This document shows positions 32,172 through 44,629 of a DNA stretch of 64,000 nt, piece by piece (position 1 is the first letter of the stretch; every line of letters begins with the position of its first letter). The stretch lies in NCBI GenBank assembly GCA_964016885.1, contig OZ024742.1, forward strand, positions 120,477,870 to 120,541,869. The letters are read 5' to 3'. Origin of the DNA: Eledone cirrhosa. Lineage: Eukaryota; Mollusca; Cephalopoda; Octopoda; Eledonidae. The translations under genes were made by a program, and so were the position numbers. The notes beneath the pieces were generated by a model that worked only from the letters and a program-made list of their open reading frames with translations, made no database searches and had not been told where the DNA came from.

Positions 32172-33880
32172 ATCATCATTCAACATCCGTTTTCCTTTAT
32201 AGCAAGGGCTGGATGGGTTGTTAAAGACCAAGTCAGTACTTAATCAGTGCTACTGACCTCTCAGACGGACCAGGGACCCACATATCACTTATGTTCCCAC
32301 ATTCTACAGTGCACTAAATGCATTCTATTGTGGCACCCGCTCTAGTGAGATTGTCATGTCAGTGACATAACTGAACAGTCCTCTTGACCATTCATTGGCA
32401 ATTCTTTCACAGCTGAATGCCTTTGCTATCACCAACCACACTACAGAGTGTAGTAGATGCATTTATCAGGTCATCACAATAAAGAGGTTGTCATGCCCTT
32501 GACACAACTAAATAATCACTCCAACCCTTCTTTGACATGCTTTCTACAGGCTGGATGCCCTTCCTATCACCAATCCCCTTACATGGTGCAATGGGTGAAT
32601 TTTTCATGGCACGAACACTTGTCATTGACTTCACTGAAGAGCTCTCTTTACCTTAGTGGGAGGAGGAAATAAGACAGGATGGAGATGAAAGAAGTATGGT
32701 GACATGGGTATATGGGAGTGTCATAGGTGTATGACAAGTGTGGCAGGATTTGACAGGGTGATTATTGTCGGGAGAGGTGATTTCTGATAGTGTGTGTGGT
32801 GATGGAACAGCTACTAGGGAGTTGCAATTGGTGTGTTAAGATTGAAGAGGCATGAGGGTGAAATGTACAGTGATGGTAAGAATAGCTACTAAGGAGCAAT
32901 AGTGGATATGGGTATCATAGGTCTGGTCACATCCTTTATGCTGGTAGGTAAGTCTTATCCAGTGTTGCATGTCACAGTCCTTTGTCATCACTGTCAGGTT
33001 GGTCTTCACAATGTCATCCCATATCTTCTTAGGTCTATCTCTTCCACAAGTCCACTGAGATTTCTCTGCACCTATTTATACAGCTGCCATCTTCCATATG
33101 CATCACATGTCCATACCACCAGTCTTTTTTTTTTTCTCAGCTTTCTTATGCTACGTTGTTATGCACACTAACATTACACATCCATTGGAGCATACTCATT
33201 TAATTTCTTTCTAACCTCAACAGATCTACAATCAAGGCCCACATCTCACTGCCATATAGCATTGCATTTTGCATGCAGGCATCATACAATCTACCCTTCA
33301 CTCTGGGAGAGAATCCCTTTGTGGTCAGCAGAGATTCTAGATCCCTAAACTTCTTACAGACCATTCTTACGTTGGCTACTACACTTTCAGATTAGCCTCC
33401 CGCACTACTGATTGGGTCACCTAGCTAACAAAAACTGTCAACAACCTTTGGGGAGCCACCCTGGCAACTGAGAAGTCTATTTTACATAAGCTCTTAATGC
33501 TTTCCTTTCCTGTGCCACATATGAAGTCTCTCTTCTCCATTAACCTGCTTGTTTCCTACTAAATTTCTTGTGCATCTGTAGATTACACTGTGTACCTAAT
33601 GGAATTCCTGCCAATTTCTTTACAATATGTTGAATAAGATCACCTTCCTGACAGTACCAGATTCCTGTCTTCTTTCCTATTTATTAAGACTAGTTTTTGC
33701 TAAGTCTACTTTTAGGCCTTTTGATTCTAAATTTTTCTTCAATGACTGGAATTTTGCTTCTAACTCTCCCACAGATTCAGCTGTAAGGACTAGATCATTA
33801 GCATACAGGATTTCCCATGGAGTGCCAGTCTTAAATTCCTCAGCTATGTTCTTGAAGAACAATGATAAATAGGCACATAC
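32172..33880 (-). pseudogene. Old RTE-like LINE, heavily mutated
   Basis: The plus strand opens with 'catcatcattcaacatccg', the family tail reversed, and includes several UTR modules. At 33862-33677 the minus strand reads EEFKTGTPWEILYANDLVLTAES, with the catalytic YADD changed to YAND, then SKGLKVDLAKT. A finger region follows with several ligands lost (IGRNSIRYTQC), then remnants of the GRLYDAC and HGSETWA regions. Multiple stops are present. It shows that the zinc finger was already there in a divergent subfamily. Confidence 0.8.
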
Positions 33881-35289
33881 AGTTTCTGTAAACTAAATTC
33901 CACTCACAAGACATTATCTGAAACCACATGGTTACAAAGAGAATTCCTTAAGTATTTGTGTCACTTGATATTACAATAAAAATAAAGTTATAAAATCTTT
34001 ATTTTATATGGTATCTATGAAAGGAAAACTCTACTAATCAATATTAAATACAAAACAACATAATGAAATGACTATAATTGAAAAAACCAGCATACTGTCA
34101 TCAAATTAAAGATAGCACTAATAAATTACACATACATGATTAAATATCATTTTGGTTATGCTGAAATATAATTGCAATTATAAAATCCATTTATTATTCA
34201 TGCACCCAAATGCATGTGTGCATGCAGACATTGGAATACTACATTTTACACAAATGTTAAGCTAACTATTGATTTTATTCAGTTATTGTAAAATTTGCAT
34301 TTATAATGGTAATGAGTCTTAAGAAATCATAACTAACAGATAATTGATTTCAAATCTGAGACTTAAGGTTTTTTTGCTTTTGGAAAAAAAAAAATTGAAT
34401 TAAACATTCAAATATTTTAAAATTTTCAATCCAATCCAAGGTTAGTGAACCAAATTTGATGCTGTGGACAAAAACAAACTTTTAATTTCATTTTTTGAAA
34501 GTCCTTTTTATTATTTTGTGTCCTACTTTATTAAGCTAGCTCTAAGATGAATACTTGTGTTCATTGATATTAGCCAACCATCTTAATACAATTATTATCT
34601 AATTATCATTACATAATTATTAGCCAATCAAACAAGCTTTAGTAAATGAATAGGGAGGAGGAGGAGGAAAGAATATAGCTTTAATAAATCAACTTGATTA
34701 ATGATGACACAAATATTTAACTAAACTCTGTTGTTTGACGAGGAATATCAATTATATTTATTTATTCATTTGTTTAGTTTTCTGATATGAAGTCTCTTGT
34801 GAATTTCTACAAAGTACAAAATAAAGTAATTCATTCATTTCATTTAGTTTAAATACACTGAAAAATTAACTGTAATTTCTAAATATATTTTTGTTGTATT
34901 GAGAATATATGCTATTTTTATAACTGGAGGGTAAAAAATTAATAAATTGCTACTTTTTATACAAAGAACTATTTCAGCAATCAACACAAATTGTAATCTA
35001 AAGATAAATCAATATGAAAACACCTTCCCATAAATGTTCAAATGAACACTGCTACTACTACTACTACTACTACTAGTAATTAATAGTTGGATTTCTTTTC
35101 AATCAAATTTATGTGAGCATATCTGCCATTTCTATTCTTCTTCTCAATCTTGACCATGTCTATCATTGATGTTGTGATGCTTCACTTTACTGCTAATGTT
35201 TTCTATCCAGCATTTCTCAGACACACTTACGGGTAGGTGCCATCCTCTATCTGAAAGTTGAATCATTTCTGTAACTAACTGAACAACAT
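33881..35289. other. AT-rich, nothing assigned
   Basis: Only a (CTA)n run at 35049-35076 stands out. Confidence 0.45.
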
Positions 35290-35440
35290 TATCATCATCA
35301 CTTAATAAGGTCCATTTTCCCACACTAGCATAGGTTACACAAGTTGACCTGTTGTGACACAAGCCAGATCAGGTGACCGTATGTTGTTCATACAGAACTG
35401 ATTTGGGGTTGGTTTCTGCAGCTGGATGCCCTTGTTCTAT
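35290..35440 (-). mobile_element. RTE/SINE 3' tail fragment
   Basis: 'atcatcatcacttaataagg', 'cacactagcataggttacac', 'atacagaactgatttggggt' and 'gcagctggatgcccttg' correspond to the reversed family tail. Confidence 0.7.
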
Positions 35441-36649
35441 CTTATCATATAGAGAGTCCCTGGACCAACATATCAATACTTTCAGCCAATATTAAACATT
35501 CTTCAGCATAAAGCTGATCCCCATTTCATCTGTACCCAAACATGCATTGCCAAAATAATACAACATTGATATTAATTTCTATAAATGATTTGTAATGTCT
35601 TCCATTTTAGAAATATATGATTAGAAAAAGGATGATATGTGTAAAGAAATGTTTCCATGTACATGTAAACATCTAGAAATGCACAGGATTTTACATCTAT
35701 AGTTTGGCCTATATGCTGCTGAAATAAGTACAGAAATATATATAGAGAGAGAGAAGATGGAAGAAGAGAGATTTCCTAACAGTAAGTATTTGTTTAAATG
35801 CTTAAATATTTTTACATTTTTGTGTTCAAATATTAGAATTCTTACTTGCATCAAAAACATTTTAACTAACGTCATAAAAAAAAAATGAAATAATCTGTTT
35901 TACAAAACATAATTTCAAATCCTTAGATTAACCAGGCAGAAAGCAAAAAGAATAAATTTAATACCTCAATAACTTAAATTTGTAAAAAAAATTTTTTTTT
36001 TAAATGTAATTTTAAAATGTATTCATTAGTTTAAGCAAAATATTTACAGCTTGAAGTGTTGAAAATCCCATTGATATAATGTTTGTATTGCTAGAAACAA
36101 GAACAACAGAATTATAATAATGCTTCAACTGAGAGAAACTCTTACAGCAAAGTCTTAGAAAATCATTCATAAGGAAATATCTGCTATCCAGCAAATCAAT
36201 AATTTTAACATGGAAAAAGGAAAAATTACAAATTACTACAAAATCAACATCTAAGACATTTTTTTTTAAAGCTCACATATGTACAAATTTCTGAGCTAAA
36301 TTATCACTAGAGAGCATAAATTTATCAGACTATTAAATGGATCTTCTATAGAATGTTTTGGGTGGTTTGTTCTGTGATTCTCATTAGATGCTACAATTCT
36401 ACAAGTATATACATTTTTGGATTACAAATTAACTCAAACTCTTATCCACTGTATCATCAGTCTTTTGTAGTAGTCTGTCATTTTGAAATCAATCCTCATT
36501 CAATGATGTATGAAAAAAAAATGAAGATTGGAATACATACCGATAGAAATATAGAATAATCAAACTCACAAATAATGGTCTCTAATTATCTTTAACATTT
36601 TTGAAAAGTTAATGGTAAAAATCATCTAATTAAGGTAGGAAGTCAGACA
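35441..36649. other. AT-rich, nothing assigned
   Basis: Short ORFs (60-84 codons) carry no recognisable motif. A (GA)n run lies at 35742-35754. Confidence 0.4.
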
Positions 36650-36835
36650 GACATCTGGAGAAAGGGAAAGTTGATTAAATCCACCCCAGTACATGACTGC
36701 CACTTTAGTTTATCAACCAGAGAAGCATGAATGGCAAAGTTGACATTGACAAGATTTGAACTCAGAATGTAAAGAGCCGGAATAAATACCATTAAACATT
36801 ATTTTGTTCAATATTCTAATGATTCTGCTAATTCA
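36650..36835 (-). mobile_element. OK-type SINE, diverged
   Basis: 'atccaccccagtacatgact', 'ggcaaagttgacattgacaa', 'gatttgaactcagaatgtaa' and 'attctaatgattctgctaat' are the reversed OK-type body, B box and head with many changes. Confidence 0.55.
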
Positions 36836-37351
36836 CTGCCCTCATAAGATCAATAGTCCAATGCAGACAACAAAACTAATTAAGGCCTCATTTTCAATTC
36901 CATCTAATCAACATGATTTCTTTTATTTTGTCCTGTTTCAAACAAGATTTTGTACAAAACCTTTATCAAAACATATTTGTCATTAGTATCCGTAATACCA
37001 ATCCTTGTCATTAGTATCCGTAATACCAATCCTTGCATATGTTTTTATTACTACCAAAACAAATTATAACTTTTAACAATGTTCACTTAATTGTTATAGT
37101 CTATTGCCAAAATGTCCTACAGTCAAATTTAAGTTTCCTTAATCAGAAATAACTAACATATATGCTTGAAAATAAGTGGATTTGAATAAAAGCCAAGTCC
37201 CAATTTTTTCTGTCTAAGAAATGGGGAAAAAACCAAATCTTATGTATAAGCCAAGGCAGCTAATCAACACATTATGTTTACATAGTACTTTTCAACTATT
37301 TTGAAGGCCATATTAATTCAAAACATATCAAAAACAATAGGAAAAATAAAA

Positions 37352-39636
37352 TTTCACCTTCACAGTGAACCAGTGCAATATTCACCTCCACAGTGAAACT
37401 GGTGTATTATTCACCTCCACAGTGAAACTGGTGTAATATTCACCTCCACAGTGAAACTGGTGTAATATTCACCTCAGCAGTGAAACTGGTGTAATATTCA
37501 CCTCCACAGTGAAACCAGTATAATATTCACCTCCACAGTGAAACTGGTGTAATATTCACCTCAGCAGTGAAACTGGTGTAATATTCACCTCAACAGTGAA
37601 ACTGGTGTAATATTCACCTCAGCAGTGAAACTGGTGTAATATTCACCTCAGCAGTGAAACTGGTGTAATATTCACCTCCACAGTGAAACTGGTGCAATAT
37701 TCACCTCTGCAGTGAAACTGGTGTAATATTCACCTCCACAGTGAAACCAGTGCAATATTCACCTCCACAGTGAAACCGGTGCAATATTCACCTCCACAGT
37801 GAAACCAGTGTAATATTCACCGCCACAGTGAAACTGGTGTAATATTCACCTCCACAGTGAAACTGGTGTAATATTCACCTCCACAGTGAAACTGGTGTAA
37901 TATTCACCTCAGCAGTGAAACTGGTGTAATATTCACCTCAGCAATGAAACTGGTGTAATATTCACCTCCACAGTGAAACTGGTGCAATATTCACCTCTGC
38001 AGTGAAACTGGTGTAATATTCACCTCCACAGTGAAACCAGTGCAATATTCACCTCCACAGTGAAACCGGTGCAATATTCACCTCCACAGTGAAACCGGTG
38101 TAATATTCACCTCCACAGTGAAACTGGTGTAATATTCACCTCCACAGTGAAACTGGTGTAATATTCACCTCCACAGTGAAACTGGTGTAATATTCACCTC
38201 CACAGTGAAACTGGTGTAATATTCACCTCAGCAGTGAAACTGGTGTAATATTCACCTCAGCAGTGAAACTGGTGTAATATTCACCTCCACAGTGAAACTG
38301 GTGTAATATTCACCTCCACAGTGAAACTGGTGTAATATTCACCTCAGCAGTGAAACTGGTGCAATATTCACCTCCACAGTGAAACTGGTGTAATATTCAC
38401 CTCCACAGTGAAACTGGTGTAATATTCACCTCCACAGTGAAACTGGTGTAATATTCACCTCCACAGTGAAACTGGTGTAATATTCACCTCAGCAGTGAAA
38501 CTGGTGTAATATTCACCTCCACAGTGAAACTGGTGTAATATTCACCTCAGCAGTGAAACTGGTGTAATATTCACCTCAGCAGTGAAATTGATGCAATCGA
38601 GCTGATAAACTCCGACATCACACACTTACACCTCTCCAAGACAATGTCACTGGACCGAGACCTTTGGCGGTACTCAGTAACAGAGAAGACCCGCCTTACC
38701 TAAATATATAGTAAAACCTACTCCAGCCAGTAGGCATCTCTAACAAAATACACCCCGTCCCACCACCACCACCCCCACCCCATCCACACCACCCCGTTCT
38801 ATGTAAAGTTATGTTGGTGCCGCGCCATCGAGGCCGAAATAAATGAGATCGTGTAGGTGTCACGACAAAAAAACACACAGTCCACGCTGTAATGTGGCCG
38901 TGTAGGCAACACGGTAAAAACCTCCCAGACCCACACTGTAAATGTGGTTGGTGTTAGGAACGGCATCCAACTGTAGAAAACCTGCCAGACAGTCCTATGC
39001 GAGCAAGACAATCACTCTTGCCTCAAGTGGGACTACCCCCGTCCAAACCCATGCAAGCGTGGAACACGGACGTTAAACGTTGATGATGATGATGATGATG
39101 ATTCACCTCCACAGTGAAACCAGTGTAATATTCACCTCCACAGTGAAACTGGTGTAATATTCACCCCAGCAGTGAAATTGGTGTAATATTCACCCCAGCA
39201 GTGAAATTGGTGTAATATTCACCTCCACAGTGAAACTGGTGTAATATTCACCTCCACAGTGAAACCGGTGCAATATTCACCTCCACAGTGAAACCGGTAT
39301 AATATTCACCTCCACAGTGAAACCGGTGCAATATTCACCTCCACAGTGAAACCGGTATAATATTCACCGCCACAGTGAAACCGGTGTAATATTCACCTCC
39401 ACAGTGAAACCGGTGTAATATTCACCTCCACAGTGAAACTGGTGTAATATTCACCTCCACAGTGAAACTGGTGTAATATTCACCTCAGCAGTGAAACTGG
39501 TGTAATATTCACCTCCACAGTGAAACTGGTGTAATATTCACCTCAGCAGTGAAACTGGTGTAATATTCAGCTCCACAGTGAAACTGGTGTAATATTCACC
39601 TCTACAGTGAAACCAGTTTAATATTCACCTCCAAAC
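37352..39636. repeat. 29-bp minisatellite, about 60 units, split by an RTE insertion
   Basis: The unit is 'attcacctccacagtgaaac' then 'tggtgtaat', with exact 29-bp spacing (37381, 37410). Variants are CTCAGCAG, CTCTGCAG, ACCAGT/ACCGGT and GTGCAAT. Each unit contains TTCAC...GTGAA and CAGT-GAA-ACTG inverted repeats. A variant set recurs at 37705 and 37995, 290 bp (10 units) apart. The array is interrupted at 38598-39100. Confidence 0.95.
38598..39100 (+). mobile_element. RTE-like LINE 3' fragment inside the minisatellite
   Basis: It corresponds to 16227-16712 of the long copy and is nearly identical, including the subfamily marks 'gtaggcaacacgg' and 'catccaactgtag'. It retains TCA at the codon that is TAA in the long copy, and the 20 bases missing there (39054-39073). 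The array resumes in phase at 39101. No clear target duplication is seen. Confidence 0.92.
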
Positions 39637-39815
39637 TTGAGAACTCTGTGGGTGTCCCCAACCCCACTGTTAACTAACTGTTATTTACATAATATCTGAA
39701 GTTAGTGAAAAATAAATCATGAAAATATTGACCTCACAAGTCGACCCTCATTTTACCATTGATTTTTTTTGTCACATATTTCTTGGCTTATATTCACATA
39801 TATATATGGTAAGTC

Positions 39816-41094
39816 TTCTTCAAGCTTGGAACATCTTATAAATTTTTGAAACTCAAGCTGATTATAATAACAGAAAACAAAAATGCCGTATAAATACACT
39901 TTCAGAGCTGTGGCGTTGTTGACTATATAGTGAAAAATGCGAGCGGATAAATTATCAAAAACAATAGAAAGACAATATACGTCAAATAATGTTGAATAAT
40001 TAACTATCATTCAAAGATGTTATAAAGGTTATAATATAAACCATAGATTTTTGTAAAACTTGCAAATGGATCAACACACTGAAGTTAACAGAACTAGTTA
40101 AAATTTAACTAATTATGCTAATTCACTCATTTGCATACTAATGATCATCTGAATGAACCATAAAGTGTTGACTTCTTGTAGGAATTATCATTCACTAGAA
40201 TCAATCAAAATCTACTCAATTTCTGGCAGATAATTATGCTAAAAATAACTATCCAGGATCATTGATCTCATGATTACTACTACTGTTATCATTCATGTCA
40301 TTGAACTTCCCATAAAACTCATAGAAATCATTTCAAGAAATGTAAAATAAGTCATAAACCTGTCAGGAAGCTTCCATAACAATGTGATCCACAACATTAT
40401 GGATTTATTTGGAGGTAGCTAGCCTCTCAAAAATAGGGTTATATAGGTCAATATATAGGATGTGTAGTGTTTTGAACTAGATTATCAAGACCGATATATA
40501 TCAATATATATCGGCCACACTGGGCTAAGTGGTTGAATGAATTATTGTAACAACTAATGACTTAGTCTTCGGGTACATGTGTCCTGAACAAGCCAACTTA
40601 GCAGAGCACACTCCTCTCCAAGGTATTGATAACAATTGTTATTATAATTCCAATCATTATGGTTTTAAGTAGATTGAACTGTTTGGCATGTACAATTTAT
40701 AGAAAACAAACATTTTGATAGACTGTAAATATGAGATCTATTTTTACCTGAAAGATCAATTCATTTAAAAATATTGGACTGATATTCAAATATTTGCATT
40801 TTAAATTATATTTATACAAAACATTAAACATGTATTTCTCTATAGTAGATGCACTTATTTTGAAGATCATGTGAACAGTTAATTACACTGACAGACATAC
40901 AAATAAAAAGAGAAAAGAAAATAATTTATAATTGAGCAGTAATTAAACAGTAAACAAATATATTTAAAGAGTGCTTCAAACCAAATACACTTTGAAGATT
41001 AAATATTGAAAAATTCAGTAACCATAAACTTTCAAACACGCACACACATGCACACACAAACACGCATGCATACATACAAATATCATAATCAACA
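39816..41094. other. Mostly unassigned; possible SINE at 40505-40640
   Basis: 'ccacactgggctaagtggtt' resembles an A box and 'tcttcgggtacatgtgtcct' a weak B box, but no second copy was found here. The rest is AT-rich. Confidence 0.3.
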
Positions 41095-41310
41095 TCATTT
41101 TACATGTACATTCCATGGAAGAACAAGTTGGATTGGAAATGACAGTCCGAGTTCTTATTCAGAGTTATTGCCATCCTAGACAGATCAGGGGACCATAACA
41201 TTTTCATACATTGCAAATTTTGGCATTCAACCACTGGATGTCATTCCTAACACCAACCTCTAGGTGCATTTCATTTTGGCACCAGCACAAAGATTGTCAT
41301 GTCCTCAACA
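41095..41310 (-). mobile_element. Old LINE/SINE tail
   Basis: 'catcattttacatgtacatt', 'gacagatcaggggaccataa', 'actggatgtcattcctaaca' and 'ttggcaccagcacaaagatt' follow the reversed tail order with heavy divergence. Confidence 0.5.
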
Positions 41311-41607
41311 AAATTGAAAACTCCTCTCTATGCTATAACGTCTCCATTTAATTCAATTGTCAACTACTTTACAAAGGATACTTAGCTTCACCTTATTGAG
41401 ATATCCGAGAAGTTGTCTTGTCCACTGCAAGACCAAATGGACTGCTCCACACCTTGCAGTCTCCATTTTTCAAGTTATCACCCTCTTAATGCCTGTGGGA
41501 GGGGTGGGTAACAAAGAGTTGAAAGATGAGAAAGTATGATTTGATTGTGACAGAGGGGTTAGGTGCAAGGGAGGAGAGTGCAACTGATGAGCAGGGAATC
41601 ATGGACA

Positions 41608-41995
41608 ACATCATCATCATCATCATCATCATCGTTTAATGTCCATCTTCCACGCTAGCATGGGTTTGGACGGGAATTTTCCCACTTGAGGCAAGATTGG
41701 TTGTCTTGCTAGTGTAGGACTGTCTGGCGGGTTTTCTACGGCTGGATTCCCTTCCTAACACCAACCACGTTTACAGTGTGGACTGGGAGGTTTTTACTGT
41801 GTTACCTACACGGCCACATTACAGCGTGGACTGTGTGTTTTTTTTTTGTTGTGACACCTACACGACCTCATTTATTTAGGACTGGATGTTGTGGTACCAA
41901 CATAACTTTACATTGGAAGGGGTAGTGTGGATGGGGTGGGGGTAGGGGGACGGGGGTGTATTTTGGTTAAGAGGTTCCTACTGACTGTAGGTTTC
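41608..41995 (-). mobile_element. RTE-like LINE 3' UTR fragment
   Basis: It shows (ATC)n, 'cgtttaatgtccatcttcca', 'cgctagcatgggtttggacg', two modules and 'gaggttcctactgactgtag', ending before the stop codon region. It is close to the 25081 copy, so the two probably come from one subfamily. Confidence 0.85.
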
Positions 41996-42235
41996 ATTGC
42001 AATAGGAATGTCATAGTATGAGACTAAATAATGAGTACAAGAAAGGGAGTGTTGTAGATGATAGGGGAGAATTTCATGGGGGTGGGGGTGATAAACAGAA
42101 TGTGATGATATTGAATAAAATACAAAATTGTCAATGATTTTTTTTTATATATAATGTTATCTGTCAATGACAGGTATTTATAGTTACTGAGATTTTGTTT
42201 TAATTTCAATGTAATCCATACATCCGCTTCCTCAA

Positions 42236-42745
42236 TCCCCACACACTTTTCCTACCAAAGTCCCCAGCCTACACAATAAAGTGGTCATAATGGCAACACA
42301 ACAAAAAGTGCCCAGCCCACACTGTGAAGTGGTCATGTAGGTGACGCAACAAAAAAAGCACTCAGCCCACACTGTAAAGTGGTTGTGTAGGTGTAATGAC
42401 AAAAAAAAAAGAACTCCCAGCCCACACTGTAAAGTGGTCATGTAGATGTCATGACATAAAAGAAACCACTCAGCCCACACTGTAAGGTGGTCGTGGGGGT
42501 GTCGCAACAAAAACTACCCAGCCCACACTGTAAAGTGGCCATGTAGGTGTCACAATAAAAAGTACCTAGTACTCACTGTAATGTGGTTGGCATTAGGAAG
42601 GGCATCCAGCTGTAGGAAACCAAGCCAAAAATCAGTTCCGTGTGAGCAAGATGGTCACCTGACTTGGCCTATCACACAAGATGACAACTCTTCTAACCAT
42701 GCTAGTGTGGAAAAATGGGCGTTAAACGGTGATGATATTTTTCCT
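42236..42745 (+). repeat. LINE/SINE tail with six tandem UTR modules
   Basis: Six to seven units of about 50 bp, 'cagcccacactgtaaagtgg' plus 'tcgtgtaggtgtcacgac' plus A-run, are followed by the normal tail ('ggttggcattaggaagggca', 'accatgctagtgtgg', 'gcgttaaacggtgatgat'). Other copies have only one or two units. Confidence 0.85.
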
Positions 42746-42867
42746 GAAGTTGACAATAATGTGAAACACTCCTACATTTCAGCTAGAGTTGATAGTATGA
42801 GAAAAACAATGTTTTTATCCTAGAGGCATGGAATTATATGACAAATGAAATTAATAATGATTTCTAA

Positions 42868-43190
42868 TTTAGACACAAGGTTGGCAATTTACGTGGATTG
42901 GAAAGTAGATAATAAAACCACTAGTACTTTACTGGTTACTTTATTTTATTGACTCTAGAAGGGTGAAAGGAGAAGTTGATCTTGAAGCGATTTGAACACA
43001 CATACCAAAACATCACAAGGCATTTTGTCCAATACTTTAGCAATTCTGCCAATCTACAACCCTAATACTGATCATAAAATAATAATAATGGTTTCTAATT
43101 TTGGCATAGTGCCAGGGGTTCAAATACATTGACTCCAGTACTCAACTGGTACTTTACTTTATCAACTAAAAAAAAGATAGTGGGCTTTCA
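42868..43190 (-). mobile_element. Two OK-type SINE pieces
   Basis: 42868-43062 is a reversed SINE with inserted bases ('tttctaatttagacacaagg' to 'caattctgccaatctacaac'). 43095-43180 is a second, 3'-part copy ('ggtttctaattttggcatag', 'ctggtactttactttatcaa'). Confidence 0.6.
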
Positions 43191-43262
43191 TTCATACCAG
43201 AAATGAGCATTCTCTGTCAATGGTGTTGTCTAGCAGCAAAAACAGATGTTAAATGATGATGA

Positions 43263-43800
43263 TATATGTATCATCATCACTGTTTAATGACCATTTTTCC
43301 ATGCTAGTATGGGTTAGACAAGTTATCCCATTGTGAGACAAATCAGGTCAGATGACCATGTCTTGCTTATACAGAACTGATTCTGGTTTGGTTTCTATAA
43401 CTGGGTGCCCTTCCTAACACCAACCACATGGTGTGTGATGGGTGGTTTTTGTCGTGATATCTACACAACCACTTTACAGCATGAACTGGGCGTTTTTTGT
43501 CGTATCACCTACACGACCACTTTACAGCATGGACTGGGCACTTTTTTGTTGTGTCACGTACACAACCACTTTACCGCATGGACCGGGCGCTTTTTGTCAT
43601 GACACCTACATGACCACTTTATAGAGTTGACCAGGTGCTTTTTGTCATGTCACCTACACAACCACTTCAGTGTGGACTGGGTGCTTTTTATGGTGACACC
43701 TACACAATGATTTTACAGATTTGACTAGTCGCTTTTTGTCATGTCACCTACACAACCACTTCACAGCGTGGGTTGGGCACTTTTTGTTGTATATACATTA
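43263..43800 (-). repeat. LINE/SINE tail with seven or more tandem UTR modules
   Basis: The plus strand begins 'atcatcatcactgtttaatg' and 'catgctagtatgggttagac', then 'gtgcccttcctaacaccaac', then repeated 'tttttgtcgtgtcacctaca' and 'caaccactttacagcatgga' about every 52 bp. It faces the array at 42236 from the opposite orientation. Confidence 0.85.
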
Positions 43801-44129
43801 TATATATATGGGATAACAAGTTATCATTATAGGTAATCCAGTTAGAGGTTGTGAGTACTCCCCGTCATGGATAGTTTTAACGTACGGCTTTCTTTGACTC
43901 TACAAGATGTTTCCATAGTTATGCAGAGAGTTCGCGGTCATTTCTATGCAGGTTATACTTGGAGTTATAATAGTTAAAGAAAGAAAAGTAACATGGTTGG
44001 CTGTACAATAAGGGCTTTATTTAAAGTACTGACAATTGTTTCACTGATCAGGTGTGTCTAGAGTTCGCTAATCACTTGAGGTTGCATCAATCGATCTCCA
44101 ATACATTGTTTACCACTGGTCAACACATC
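43801..44129. other. Unassigned
   Basis: No gene or repeated element is recognised. It has a higher CpG content than its neighbours. Confidence 0.35.
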
Positions 44130-44138
44130 AGAGTATGT

Positions 44139-44213
<75 letters not shown>

Positions 44214-44257
44214 TATATACCTATATATATATATATACACACACACACATATATACC

Positions 44258-44289
<32 letters not shown>

Positions 44290-44379
44290 TATATACCTAT
44301 ATATATATACACACACACATATATACCTATATATATATACACACACACATACCTATATATATATACACACACACACACC

Positions 44380-44425
<46 letters not shown>

Positions 44426-44429
44426 TACC

Positions 44430-44461
<32 letters not shown>

Positions 44462-44474
44462 TACACACATATAC

Positions 44475-44509
<35 letters not shown>

Positions 44510-44622
44510 CATACATACATATACCTATATATATATACACACACATATACATATACACACATACCTATATATATATACACACACACATATAGAGGCATAT
44601 ATACATTCATATACACACACAT
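44130..44622. repeat. Compound (TA)n/(CA)n microsatellite block
   Basis: Alternating 'tatatatatata' and 'cacacacaca' segments are joined by 'tatacctatata', with a (CT)n run at 44476-44490. ORFs of about 90-110 codons across it on both strands (such as 44052-44390) are artefacts. Confidence 0.95.
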
Positions 44623-44629
44623 ATAAAGG

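Larger units (their letters stand above)
37160..39815 (+). mobile_element. Family C element hosting a large minisatellite
   Basis: The left flank 37160-37350 has 'gtctaagaaatggggaaaaa' and 'cttatgtataagccaaggc'. The right flank 39640-39815 has 'ctgaagttagtgaaaaataa', 'tgacctcacaagtcgaccct' and 'cttggcttatattcacatat'. Both are colinear with the family C copies at 189 (reversed) and 8345. The array between them is not found in the other two. Confidence 0.6.

Noticed and set aside
37352..39636. CRISPR-like or coding repeat array
   Set aside because: 29-bp head-to-tail units without spacers, and stops occur in the frames; it is a minisatellite inside a transposable element.
44052..44622. ORFs of 89-112 codons on both strands
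   Set aside because: They are pure translations of a TA/CA microsatellite.
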